Shown in pieces: positions 1 to 9,830 of a DNA stretch of 64,000 bases. This DNA is from Prinia subflava. Taxonomy: Eukaryota; Chordata; Aves; Passeriformes; Cisticolidae. Position numbers and translations under genes: made by a program. Numbering within the stretch: the first letter of the stretch is position 1; every line of letters starts with the position of its first letter. The DNA is taken from assembly GCF_021018805.1 (NCBI RefSeq), contig NC_086253.1:10294735-10358734 (forward strand), written 5' to 3'. The notes beneath the pieces are model-generated. The model worked only from the letters and a program-made list of their open reading frames with translations. It had not been told where the DNA came from and made no database searches.

Positions 1-62
1 CTTTTCCACCACATCAGCTATGAAGTTGAATTTGTATCGTGGGCTGCTGGACTGTAGGTGAC
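1..62 (-). CDS. HTRA3: HTRA3 exon 2, first 62 bases (cut by window edge)
   Basis: Starting at base 62, two bases (GT) complete the split codon from exon 1. Then come 20 codons reading HLQSSSPRYKFNFIADVVEK. The FNFIADVVEK core is the conserved entry into the HtrA protease domain, and the linker length from the Kazal cysteine matches the human protein as I recall it. The acceptor is a pyrimidine-rich TTCTTTCTGCTAGTATAG. A nearer alternative AG (CCTACAG at 52-54) would put the exon in the wrong phase, which is why the upstream AG is preferred. Confidence 0.88.
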
Positions 63-3000
63 CTATACTAGCAGAAAGAATTGGATATGTTAATAAGACA
101 ATAAATTTTTTTATCAAGTAGGCAAGATGAACCTGCCTTGAATTGGTCTGTTTCTCCTAGAAACTAGAACAGCTTCCAAACAGTACTAGAAAAGGAATCA
201 AAGTCATTGAGATTGTTCAAACATACCTAGCATTCTGTGTGATCCTGAAAAATCAAACATCAGCATCACTGAGCTCCAAGTTCTGTTCTTTGGAAGTCTA
301 CAAGCTCTGTCCTGAGCATTCTTCTGAGGACAACTACTTGTTATCATCCAAGACACAGTGTCCTAAGATAGGTCAGGCTGAGAAGGACCATAGGAGGTCT
401 CTAGTCCTACCTCCTGCTCAAAGCCACATCAGCTACAAAAGGAAACAGAGCTGGGACTTGCAAAACTCCAAGGATGGACACTCCAGAAGCTGCCTGGAAA
501 ACCTGCCCCATTGCTTCACTGTCCCCCTGATGTATAAGCTTTTCCTAGTTTTGTAAAAAACATAGAATGTTAATTCGTGTTCTTATAGGTTATGGTATGT
601 AAAAAATCATAAGTAACCACCGTAAATATGTTATATGAAAATATAACCTTAATTCCAGCCCTCCTTGGAGCTCACTGATACTGAAGCAGGCACCACCCTG
701 GAATTACCATTTAAGAAAAGACAAAGAATTGCCGGGAAATCCGGACTCCGTCGTTAGCATCAGAAAGGAGGACACACTAAGACAAGCAATCAGTTCTCCT
801 CCCGTGGACAGCAGAGCTATCAGAGCACCATCATCATGGAGATCTCTGGAGACGAACGCCTCTCCATTCACAAACCCCGGGTTCCATTCACCCACCAGAA
901 GCCCAAAATTAGCACCTCGCACTACCAGAAGAAAATCTTTTCAGCCGACCAACGACGACTATGAATTCGAATAACCAGTCCCGGGAACAAAAAGACTGTG
1001 GAAAAATCTTATGCCAGGGGCAAAATACAGTGTATAAAACCTCGAACGAGGCCAATTAGTGAACTTTGAGAAAGCGCCAGTGTGCCAGATCCTGCGTCCC
1101 GGTTCACCCTTTGACGATTCCCCGGGTCATCGTCAACGTAATTCCGCTGGGGGCTTTTACCAAAATGCTGTTACTTAATCTTTCAATAAACCAAATCATA
1201 TTTTCAATTAGACTGTTAGATTAGCATCTATAACAGTTTCAAGTCTGAACTTGTTGAGCTCATGCCCCTTGTCTCTCAGCCTCCCATTAGCACCTCTGTA
1301 CAGATGTGGCGTGCAGGGAGGCTGCTCTCACCTCCTCCTGAAGCTCTGCCTTTCCCAAGGCTGAACAGGCCCAGCATCCTCAGTTTCTTCTCATAGGAGA
1401 TGTGTCCAGTCCCCCCAACCATCCTCATCACCTTCTGAACTCACTCTAGTTTGTCAATGCCTTTCTTGGACTGAGGGATCCATAACTGGATGCAGCATTC
1501 CAGATATGGTCTAACAAGTGCTGAGTAACACAGCTGCAGGATTTCAGAGCCAAGATTAGAACTTAAATTCTAATTGTTTAAGTAGACACATTAGAAACCT
1601 ACTTTAAATTACAACCTTTGCACCTAAAACTTTTTGCAAATTCATGTTTAAGCTGTCACATGCAGCTGGGCCTAGCAATAAATAACTAAAATATCTGACA
1701 AAAGCCAGTAGGGTGCTGCATTAAACAGCACTATACACAGCATTCATTAAGAGTGAATGTAATAGCATGAAATTAAGATCTTAGAGAGGAGGAGGGAAAG
1801 CCCACGGCATCCTGGCTTCCAAAGCCACAGCATCCTGGATTCCAGCATCACAACATCCCAAAGGAATAGCACTGCTTGTGCTAAATGTCATATTCTCTGC
1901 ATATGCATTCTCTGATACATGGAGCCGTATCACCACATATGTAAAGCCTGTGATAGGGGACAAATCGCCACACTCAAATAGCAATCTTTTGTGTTCACAG
2001 CCTGAAGCTTTACAATTAACCATGAGACCTACCAAAGGGAGCAAATGAGTTGAAGAAACCAGACCAAGAAGATTAGGAATTTCTTCCAGAAGTCTGCAAG
2101 TTCTTTATCCTGTTACTGGACAAGGGATTTACTTCTGAATGAAAAAGAAATGCTCCTTAAATTTAGCAAGCTAGATTTATGTGATACTGAATAAACAAAA
2201 GGAACAGCTTGGCAAGACTAGATTCAGTCTATTATTTCTATGTACATTCTCACTCACTCTGAAAAATCCCTCCAGCCAATTGCACGTGCTTATTTTAGTG
2301 CTTGGTTTAAAAGAGATACCACAAACAGGAATCACAGAGGACAGTCAAATGTAAGCACAATATACTGTTATTTATTTTGCTTACTAGGCCACCGAAGAGT
2401 TGTCTTACCTTCAGTTCCCAAGCAGCTTGCCTGATTATGCAGTGTATCCTTTGAAGTTTACTGACGTGACTTTGAACCCTTGCCTACACAGCAAGTGTTC
2501 ACTGACAGGATATAACATTGCCATCACATCTATCCTAATGGACACGACCATGCCTCAGTGAAAGGCAGCTGATAAACTGGCACAGAGCTGCGATGAATGC
2601 AGCCTTTCAGTGGTGTAAATCAGCAGAGCTCTGGGTGAGTCAGGGCAACTAAACCCATTTGCATCTTCTAAGCTCTCAACTGTTCTGCCCAAATGGATAC
2701 AGCGCAGAACATGGCCAAAAGCACAGGAGGATGCCTGCCAAAAACCTCAGGTCTGAACCACCCATGTCCAGCCACCAGGCAAACACCATGGGTGGCAGTG
2801 GCTTTCCAGGTAGGATTTGGGAGAGGCAGAGAGAAATTATCTGAAAGAGGTAGTTGATAAAACATGAAAAAAGTTGAAGAAAATAAAATGCAGCAATACA
2901 GAGAGGAGACTAAAACCGAAACAACGCTTGTCTTCTTTTCATACCACAATGAAAAACTTTCTCTGTCTAAGCAGAAGCCTGGAACCTCCCTGCTGGGGTT

Positions 3001-6000
3001 AGAAGACAAGAATGCTCAAACCTAAAAGAAAATTCAAATCTGCACCAATATTAAAGGGAAATCTGAAACAAAGGAGGATCAAGAATAACAGACACTCAGT
3101 CTTTGTATGAAAGGTGTGCCTGAAGATCTGGGCTGATCAGAGATGAGTTATTTTTCTTCTTGTCTGGTGTAGACCAAACACTGGTGAAAACTGACTTACA
3201 AAGCTGAGATGCCTTCATAGAACCTTTGAGATGCCTTCATAGAACCTTATCCTTTTACTGAATGATATTCTGCAAGTTGGCAGTGATGAGAACCTTTAAA
3301 CACTTTATATGATGTGCCAGGAAATCAAACTATGGATGTGGAAGATGTAACTTCACACTCACATTTACTCCCACACATACAGCACTACTTAAGTGAACTG
3401 AAGTGTTGGTTATTATTAACAGCATTTTAGTGCATAATTATTAAATTGATGGTTTTCATCAATTTTTGAAGTTCTCAATATACTTTAAAAGGGAGGAACT
3501 GAAGCCTGGGAAACTGAAGAAGGAAGCAAAATCCAACACTGAGTATATTGTACAATGTCACCCTGAATACAAGTGTTATAACTGCAGAGATAGAATCTAT
3601 CCTTTAATTTGCATTATTTGGTAGACACTAGCTGCTGCTCCTATCCTTACTAAAAGAGAAAGTTAAATAAATATGTATCCCCCCCCTCCATTGTTTGCTG
3701 CCTTGTGGAGCCCCACACTGCCCTCAGATCTCTGCTGCCCTGAGCACGTAACAGCTCTGAGCTCACAGCACCTTTGTGCATTCTGACCCATTGACCCTCA
3801 GGATTTGCCACACAGTTTTTCAAAGGTCTCTCAATAACGTGCACTATTTTCCATGTTATTACTGAATGTTCAAAATCATCTCACACTAACAAAATCTAAT
3901 TCATCTTGGCAAAAAGACATAATTTAATCCGATTAACCATCTGTTGCATAACCAAGATTTCAAAGGTGCTGCAACCAGGTTGCATTTGAAACAAAAACAT
4001 ATTTATGCTGCATGAGTCCTTAGCTGTCTAAGCATTTCTTAGTCAAAACCCCTAGATTTCCTCAATCTGCTCCATAGCCACAAATCAACCAGACTTTCAG
4101 CAGCCTTGAACTTTGAGCCTATCATTTCAACGAAGTGATTAGATCTTCAGGCCTCCAGCTCCTCTTGCAGAACACTCAAAATCCAGATTTCAATGTAAGT
4201 GCATAAACTGGAGCTAAAGATTTGCAGCTTATTTTCTAAAAGGTGATCTTATGTTTCCAATTTTATGGTCTCCAACTACACTGAATTTAAATGGCTAAAG
4301 TTAAGTGCTTTTCAGGTAGGAGTAGCCTTATTATCAGTTTAAGGTTTTTCCTGGATAGTGATGTTATCTACAGGCTATGGGTTCATTCAATAGTGGTTTA
4401 TTTACTTTCTTGCAGAGACAACAGACCCATTTCAATCTCATTAACACTGCTGTAAACCTGGAACAATGCCAATAAATCTGTAGAGTTAACCTAGTATGAA
4501 GAGAACTGGAAAAATATCAGCAGAAATAATCATTATAATCCCACTGAAGACAATAAAACCAGACCAATTTACATCTGCAAAAGACTGAACATTTCTGACT
4601 ATCTGCCAACTTAGTCCCTGTAGAATTAAATTCAATCACATTTACTACTTTCTGAAAGACAACACATTGTATTAAAATCAACAATTTTATATTCATTAAA
4701 AATTTGTGAGCCTGGGAAACTCATTCTTTTAAGACTGTTTCCCCATCCCCCTTTTAAACCCGCTTCAGAAAAGATCTGTGCATTCAGCAAAATTATTATG
4801 TCTAAGGGAGTACTGCAACCTGGCAGATCTGATCACCAGGGATAAACACTGTCCCTACTGTGCTTTCATGGAAAGAAATGAAAGACAAATAAAAGATTAT
4901 AATGTCTCTGCTTAAAAAACAGAAACATCTGCTGGAAACATAGGTTCATGGGCAGTTCTTCTGATGAATTCAGCATTAAGATCAAGTTGCATAGCTGTGC
5001 ACTGACCATAAAGCCTTGGTGAGTTTAATGCCACATTATGGTTCAGGCAACTTGTTTATTCAATGGATGTCTACCGTGCACAGATGAAAACAATCTGGTG
5101 AACCAACACCAAAGTGGCTTTCTTGTGCAATGCAGCAATCACGAGGGCCAGACAGAGACAGGCTGGCACAAGCCTTCTAGCACAGACACCACACTGACTT
5201 TACACGCTTGGAATTCCCCTTCCAAGTGACCCTCATGAGGAGATGCAACAAGAACATCCCTTTCCTGTTACCTACCCTTCAGACTGAAGTGCTCCACTCT
5301 GAATTGTATATCCAATACTGCACACTATCCACCCTCACCTGCAGTAACTCAAACCAACTCAGGCATAAGGAAAGCGAGCAGGACAGGAATGTGACCAAAG
5401 TTTGTGTTTCCAGCTAATACCTTGCAGTATATTTCCCTAAATACAGCTGCAGGCAGATTTAAGGCTTTGATGACAAAACCACCAGCAGGAAACTTCTATT
5501 CCTTACTGGGCCAACTTCTCAGAAATGCAAGTAATCACACACTCAGTTGTTCCTCTGTATCTTCAAGGTTATGCACAGGCACACTCCAACACCCCACGTA
5601 GAACTGTGTGCAAAGACCCTGCCCATGCATTAACTGTTTCAAACATTCTCTTAGGAAAGTGAACTTTTAGGCTCATTATCTTGCAAAGATCTGACTGACT
5701 TGGGTGAGTCTTTCTTTCATGACCCGTTTCTGAGAATGACTTTAGGTTAACAGTGCAGAGGACAGTAAATAGTGAGTGTCAAGTCCAGCCCTGAAGGTTT
5801 TCTAATTAAGCTTTTTGTTTTATTTGTTCCATTCACAAAAGAGCACCTGCATTTTAAAAAAGAAAAAAAAAAAAAAGGGGTTCTTGCTCCGATGTTTTAG
5901 GTAAGAAAATCTTTTGACATTTAAACTCTCCTCACAGAAACTATCTGCAAGATAACCTTGCAGGGAATTTAACTGTACTAAGTTGTAGTGAGAGATCAAA

Positions 6001-9000
6001 ACCAGTCCTTTGTTCAAGAAACAAGTAGATTGACTGTAGATGGCAGGAGACCAAGTGAATCCTTCGAGTGAGATGTTTGACATCTTAGCAGACTGATATC
6101 TGTTAAAACTTACATTTGCTGCCCTGAGAAACAGGGCTCTGTAAGAAGAGATCTTTGATTACAGAGCTTGTCCTGCATAAGTGTTTGTTTCATTACTTAC
6201 ATGCTAGCTTGTAATAGCTTGTCATTATCACAGTAGGTGACAGAAGACAGAAAAAAACCTATCTGCTTCACAATATATTCCCACATATACAGGTTGAAAA
6301 TAGTTTAAAAATACAACCAGTATTTGTAGCAGGGAGTTTAACTTTGCTCAGGATTCCTGCAAACTGCTCCTATCTCTGAGAAGCCCCTGGGCACTGGCAT
6401 ACTGCAGAGCATCAGCTATGGAGCTCCTGGACCTCCATGCAGCACACAGCCCGTTTAGTACACTATGTGTACAACTTGCAATTTGGTGTGGTGCTCTTCA
6501 ACCTAATCCAGGACTTCAACAAGGAAAAACAACATTTTAAATTTTGTTTTTTGATTATCACTCAGTAACCCTGGCCAGCTCATTCCTCCCTTCCCTCCTG
6601 CATCCTTTACTACCCATGTTTCATGCATCCCTATTCACCAGACTGCTGTCACCAGGAAAACCACAGTTAAGTTTCTCAACCTGTCTGAGTTTACCACAGC
6701 CAGAATCCAACTCAGCATCAACATAAGCAACTGAAAAAGGAGAGGAGCAGACATTTCAGGAGACTTTGGGTCTGTGCGTGTTCTAAATAGGGCCCGAGTG
6801 ATACTATGTGAGGCTTCTGTTATCTGAGATTCTTTTAATATGTGGATGGTTAAGTAAAACTACATTTACTTCAGAAGTAGCTTATCCCTTCAAACTCTAA
6901 GTCATCTGAGGCCAGGCAAGATTAGAAGAAAGAGAAATTTGACAGCAATTTTAAACTGTCAACTTTCTTCCAAGCCTCTCATTATAGCCATTGCATGTTA
7001 TTGTTTAAAAAAACCAAAACAAACAAAAAAATACCATAATTGAGTTCTATTCCTGACTCAACCACCAACTCAGTCTGACCTTGGGCAAGACACTTGGTTT
7101 CTTTGAGCTTCAGTTTGTGCAGCTGTAGAACTGAATAAAAAAATTAAATCTTAACAGAGAACCAGATGCTTCATCTAAGCTGAGGTTTTCTGAGACATAA
7201 AAGAAAATAAAGCCAAAATAAAGTGAACACTAAAATAGTTGCTTGCAAAAAAAAAAAAAAAAAAGAAGTTCCTCTGCCTCACAGCTCCAAATTCCTAAGC
7301 CTATTAACATTAGATTCAGGAGGATTCTTTGAATAAAATGTCACATATACCAAATGCCAAGCACTCAGCAAGCTCTCACATGCAGGCTAGTTCACTCATT
7401 TTGGTTAAACATTTTGATTATTTCACATGGATCAGTTTCAACCAAGTTATAGGAGTACTAAAGTTAACAGATGCTGATGTGAAAAGGTACAGGCAAAAAA
7501 CAATTTATAACTACAAAATACTGGAGAGACTGAACATAGCAGCTTCAGGTTGGTATGTGAAACAATTCTTGGCTCTGACAAAATACTCTGAAAGGAGCTC
7601 CAGGAATATAATTTGAATATCCTCTCTCTCTAAACTGGTTTTCCCTTTCCAAAGCTCAGGATACATTTGAAAGATTCCCCTGTTCACAGAAAGGCTACAC
7701 CAGTAGCCCTTTTCCTTCTGAAGTGTCCCAATCATTTGGGCTAGGTTGCTATGAATAAACAGGATGGTTAGTGGTTCACCTGACAGAATGGAAACACTAA
7801 TGCACGATTTAAAACTCCATTTCTTGTTAAAACTCCAGTTCTTTCCAAGAGAAAGAACTTCTCTTTCCAAGAACTCTATGGGAAAGGTAGCAGAAGCAAA
7901 CTCTTAAATTAATAAATCAGTATGTAGAAAGATACTACCTATATTAACACTTCCACAAAGAGACACATTTCAATATTAAAAGGAAATTACTAGTTTAAGA
8001 GATTACTGAACTTTCCAAAGTGAAATCACCAAGCCTGAAGTTGTGATAGCATATCACAGGATCTGAGCAAACACTTCAACACTTTACTACAACCAGAAGA
8101 CCATTCGATAGCCTAAGTATCAATATTTTACACTATGAAGGAGGTTCTCAGTCTTTTTTCTCCCTACCTAGAGCTCTACAAGACTACAAAACCCTTTGGT
8201 GAAGAAAGCAAACCAGGCAGAAGGCTATGTCTTAGCTAGTTGATGTAACGCTCAGTGCTTTTTCTGCCCTGACAGCCTTTCGGAGGCGTTTCCCGCTTCC
8301 CCTGTGGGTCAGTGTGCCGAACACCGCAGGCACTCCCCGGCGCTCCGGGCTCCGCTCCGTCGCTGCTGCGCGACCCCCGCGGGTGATGCCGCCCAGAGCA
8401 GCCAAGGGGGCTCCGGCAGCTCGGCAGCAGCCTTGGACCGCTGCCCAGCCCCCAGAAGAGGCCACGGCTGAGGACGTGGCCGCTGCCCGGCCCCGGCAGC
8501 CGAGCGACCTCCACCCATCTCGCTCTCACCTGGCAAGCGCGTCCGCCTCCTGTCCCAGGAGCGCTGCGGCAGCAACCCGCACTTCACCCAGGCATCCACA
8601 CCCACACTACCTGGAGAAACCTTCCCAAACCCCGGCCCAAGCCCACGATGAGCATCGGGGAGAAGTTTTGCTGTTCAGAAAGCACCTGAGCATCCATTCT
8701 GCACACCACTGGTATCATTAGCAGCTGGGCGTCCTTGGAGGTTTTTAGAGTCCCTGGAGCCACCCAGTCTTCCCAGGCCACTGCAAATCATTACTTTCCT
8801 TACCCTGGAAGCCAAGTGTCCCACCCCCGCCCCGCGGCAGGTCCCACCATGCTCCTACCCGATTCGCAGGCTCCCTTCTGGACCTGGGCGACGGCGGGCA
8901 GCCCGTGCTGCAGCGCCTTGCGGCTCACCGCCTTCAGCTGGCAGATGTTGTCGTAGGTGCGGCCGTCGCTGCCGCACACCTGGGCGCTGAGCTTGCACTG

Positions 9001-9282
9001 GCAGACGCCCTTGGCGAAGCGCTTGCCCATGGGGTAGCGGCAGTCGAGGCTGTCCCCGCAGGGCGGGTCCTCCTTGCGCCCGCAGGAGTCCCCCTCGCCC
9101 GCGGCGCAGATGAGGCAGCAGCCGCAGCGGTCGGGCACGTACCCGCTGGGGCAGCTGGGGCTGGGGCACTTGGAGACATCGCAGCGGGCCGGGCACTTGG
9201 CGCGGGCGAGCGGCAGCTCCGCGGCGTGCGGGCCGGCGCTGAGGGACAGCAGCAGCAGCGGGCTCAGCAGCGACACCCGCAT
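1..9282 (-). CDS. HTRA3: HTRA3, secreted serine protease HtrA3 (5' part only; two exons, continues past the left edge)
   Basis: Coding exons seen are 8859-9282 (exon 1) and 1-62 (start of exon 2), joined in phase 1. The readable protein is 162 residues: a hydrophobic signal peptide (about 1-20, ending in a Gly-Pro-His-Ala-type cleavage region), a cysteine-rich IGFBP-type domain (about 27-90, with Cys-Gly-Cys-Cys at 53-56) and a Kazal-like domain (about 91-139, with VCGSDGRTYDNICQL). A linker follows, then the beginning of the trypsin-like domain (FNFIADVVEK). From family knowledge, HtrA3 is a secreted protease with a C-terminal PDZ domain that acts on extracellular matrix and dampens TGF-beta signalling. 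The catalytic His-Asp-Ser triad and the PDZ lie outside the window. HTRA1 and HTRA4 share this layout; the neighbouring SH3TC1 favours HTRA3. Confidence 0.93.
370..551 (-). mobile_element. CR1 LINE fragment, 3' segment (left half of a split copy)
   Basis: Read on the plus strand, this is the reverse complement of the CR1 3' region. Landmarks are the run around 'ggtctctagtcctacctcctgctcaaag', the 'ctccaaggatgga' block and the 'aagcttttccta' block, in consensus order. The left limit is approximate and no ATTCTGTG tail remains, so the end is decayed. The copy resumes at 1236, on the far side of the LTR insertion. A 105-codon open frame at 239-556 is explained by this element. Confidence 0.8.
548..551. 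repeat. Target-site duplication GTTT, left copy (right copy 1236-1239)
   Basis: These four bases repeat exactly at both outer edges of the solo LTR. A 4-bp duplication is characteristic of some retroviral integrases, for example gamma-like ones, but is too short alone to assign a class. Confidence 0.65.
552..1235 (+). mobile_element. Solo LTR of an endogenous retrovirus-type element inserted in a CR1 copy
   Basis: The 684-bp element begins TGTAAAAAAC and ends ATAACA, so it has the TG...CA ends of an LTR. It is flanked by a direct duplication GTTT (548-551 and 1236-1239). Removing it restores a continuous CR1 reading across the junction. A TATAAA box (1033-1038) and an AATAAA signal (1185-1190) lie in the order expected for U3-R-U5, placing the element on the plus strand. 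It retains 26 CpG dinucleotides by my count against almost none in its surroundings, which suggests a comparatively recent insertion. No internal viral genes are present, and the 81-codon frame at 729-974 lies wholly in the LTR. The family was not identified. Confidence 0.78.
1236..1560 (-). mobile_element. CR1 LINE fragment (right half of the split copy)
   Basis: This continues the CR1 of 370-551. On the plus strand it carries the reverse-complement landmarks 'gtctgaac', 'tctcataggagatgtg', 'catcaccttctgaactc', 'ggatgcagcattccag' and 'acaagtgctgagta' in CR1 order. The copy belongs to the terminal part of ORF2 and the 3' UTR and has no coding capacity left. Confidence 0.85.
3205..3248. repeat. 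Perfect 22-bp tandem duplication
   Basis: The unit TGAGATGCCTTCATAGAACC plus TT occurs twice back to back with no mismatch, inside HTRA3 intron 1. It looks like a recent replication-slippage duplication. Confidence 0.9.
7041..7150 (+). mobile_element. MIR-like SINE fragment
   Basis: The stretch follows the MIR core and tail in order: a 'ttctattcctgactcaaccacc' box, then 'tctgaccttgggcaagacact', then 'tgagcttcagttt', ending in an A-rich segment. About 100 bp of the ancient amniote SINE remain. The A-run at 7247-7264 is separate. Confidence 0.75.
8859..9282 (-). CDS. HTRA3: HTRA3 exon 1 coding part: signal peptide, IGFBP and Kazal domains
   Basis: The exon encodes 141 complete codons plus one base. 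The ATG at 9282-9280 is chosen because it opens directly onto a Leu-rich signal sequence (MRVSLLSPLLLLSLSAG). The same frame stays open for 96 codons upstream, but that stretch is low-complexity Pro/Ala/Arg-rich CpG-island sequence with no signal peptide. The splice donor is G|GTAGGAG with the intron G at 8858. The exon is strongly GC-rich and Cys-dense. The opposite strand carries a 360-codon open frame across it, which is a composition shadow. Confidence 0.94.
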
Positions 9283-9629
9283 CCTCGGCGGGGACGGCGG
9301 CGGCGGAGCTCGGCGTGCGAGCCCGCCCGGCCCCGCGGCGGGAGGCGGGAAGGTGCGATCGCGGCGAGGGAAGGGAAGTCGGGCTTTATGGACACTCGGG
9401 CAGCACGCCTTTCTGCCCAGGGCAGCGCTTCTGCGGGCCGAGCGGGGCGGCGCGGCGGGCGGAGGGCAGCAGGCCGGAGCAGGCCGCGGAGTCACGGCCG
9501 GCTCGGTCCCGGCAGGACGCGGCGGCTCCCAGGGCTCAGCTGGCCGGGACGAGGCGCCGAGCCATGGCACGGAGCGCCGAGGGCAGGCGGAGCGGGACGC
9601 GGCGGGGAGGCGGCGGCGGAGCGGCTGGG

Positions 9630-9635
9630 TTATAT
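9630..9635 (-). promoter_or_regulatory. HTRA3: TATA-like box for HTRA3
   Basis: On the minus strand the motif reads CACATATAACC within GC-rich sequence, about 350 bases upstream of the HTRA3 ATG. It would place transcription initiation near 9600 and give a 5' UTR of about 320 bases. This is inference from spacing only. Confidence 0.4.
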
Positions 9636-9830
9636 GTGGGACGGGCCCGCCGCCTCCAGCAGCCCCGGGCGGGCAGGCTCCACCCCGGGCGGGACGGACG
9701 GACAGAGCGGGAGGGTCCGGTCCCCTCAGCTGCGGGGCAGAGCTGGTAAATCACCGCCCCGAGCCGGGAGAGCCCCGGCCGTGCGCTGGACGGCAGCGGC
9801 TGTGGGTGCCCGACGTGGCATAAACAAATG

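Larger units (their letters stand above)
63..8858 (-). other. HTRA3: HTRA3 intron 1
   Basis: This is an 8,796-base intron with no supportable coding exon. It contains a minus-strand CR1 fragment split by a solo LTR (370-1560), a perfect 22-bp tandem duplication (3205-3248), A-runs near 5860 and 7247, a MIR-like SINE (7041-7150), and at its 5' end the inner flank of the CpG island (about 8270-8858). From about 1560 to 7040 it is otherwise AT-rich unique sequence in which I see nothing gene-like. Confidence 0.85.
8270..9830. promoter_or_regulatory. HTRA3: CpG island with HTRA3 promoter and 5' UTR
   Basis: A sharp rise in GC and CpG frequency starts near 8270, covers exon 1 and fades after about 9830; flanking DNA is AT-rich. 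It includes about 250 bp upstream of a TATA-like box, the inferred 5' UTR and about 590 bp of intron 1. Several overlapping open frames on both strands (for example plus 8314-8721 and 8905-9987) are products of the GC bias and stop scarcity, not genes. Confidence 0.8.

Noticed and set aside
239..556. 105-codon plus-strand open frame
   Set aside because: It lies antisense over a CR1 3' fragment and overlaps non-coding CR1 landmarks.
729..974. 81-codon open frame considered as a retroviral gene remnant
   Set aside because: It falls wholly within a 684-bp LTR bounded by target duplications, upstream of its TATA box, and resembles no retroviral protein.
8314..8721. 135-codon plus-strand open frame
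   Set aside because: It is another CpG-island composition product, rich in Pro/Ala/Arg, with no recognised family and no splice or initiation support.
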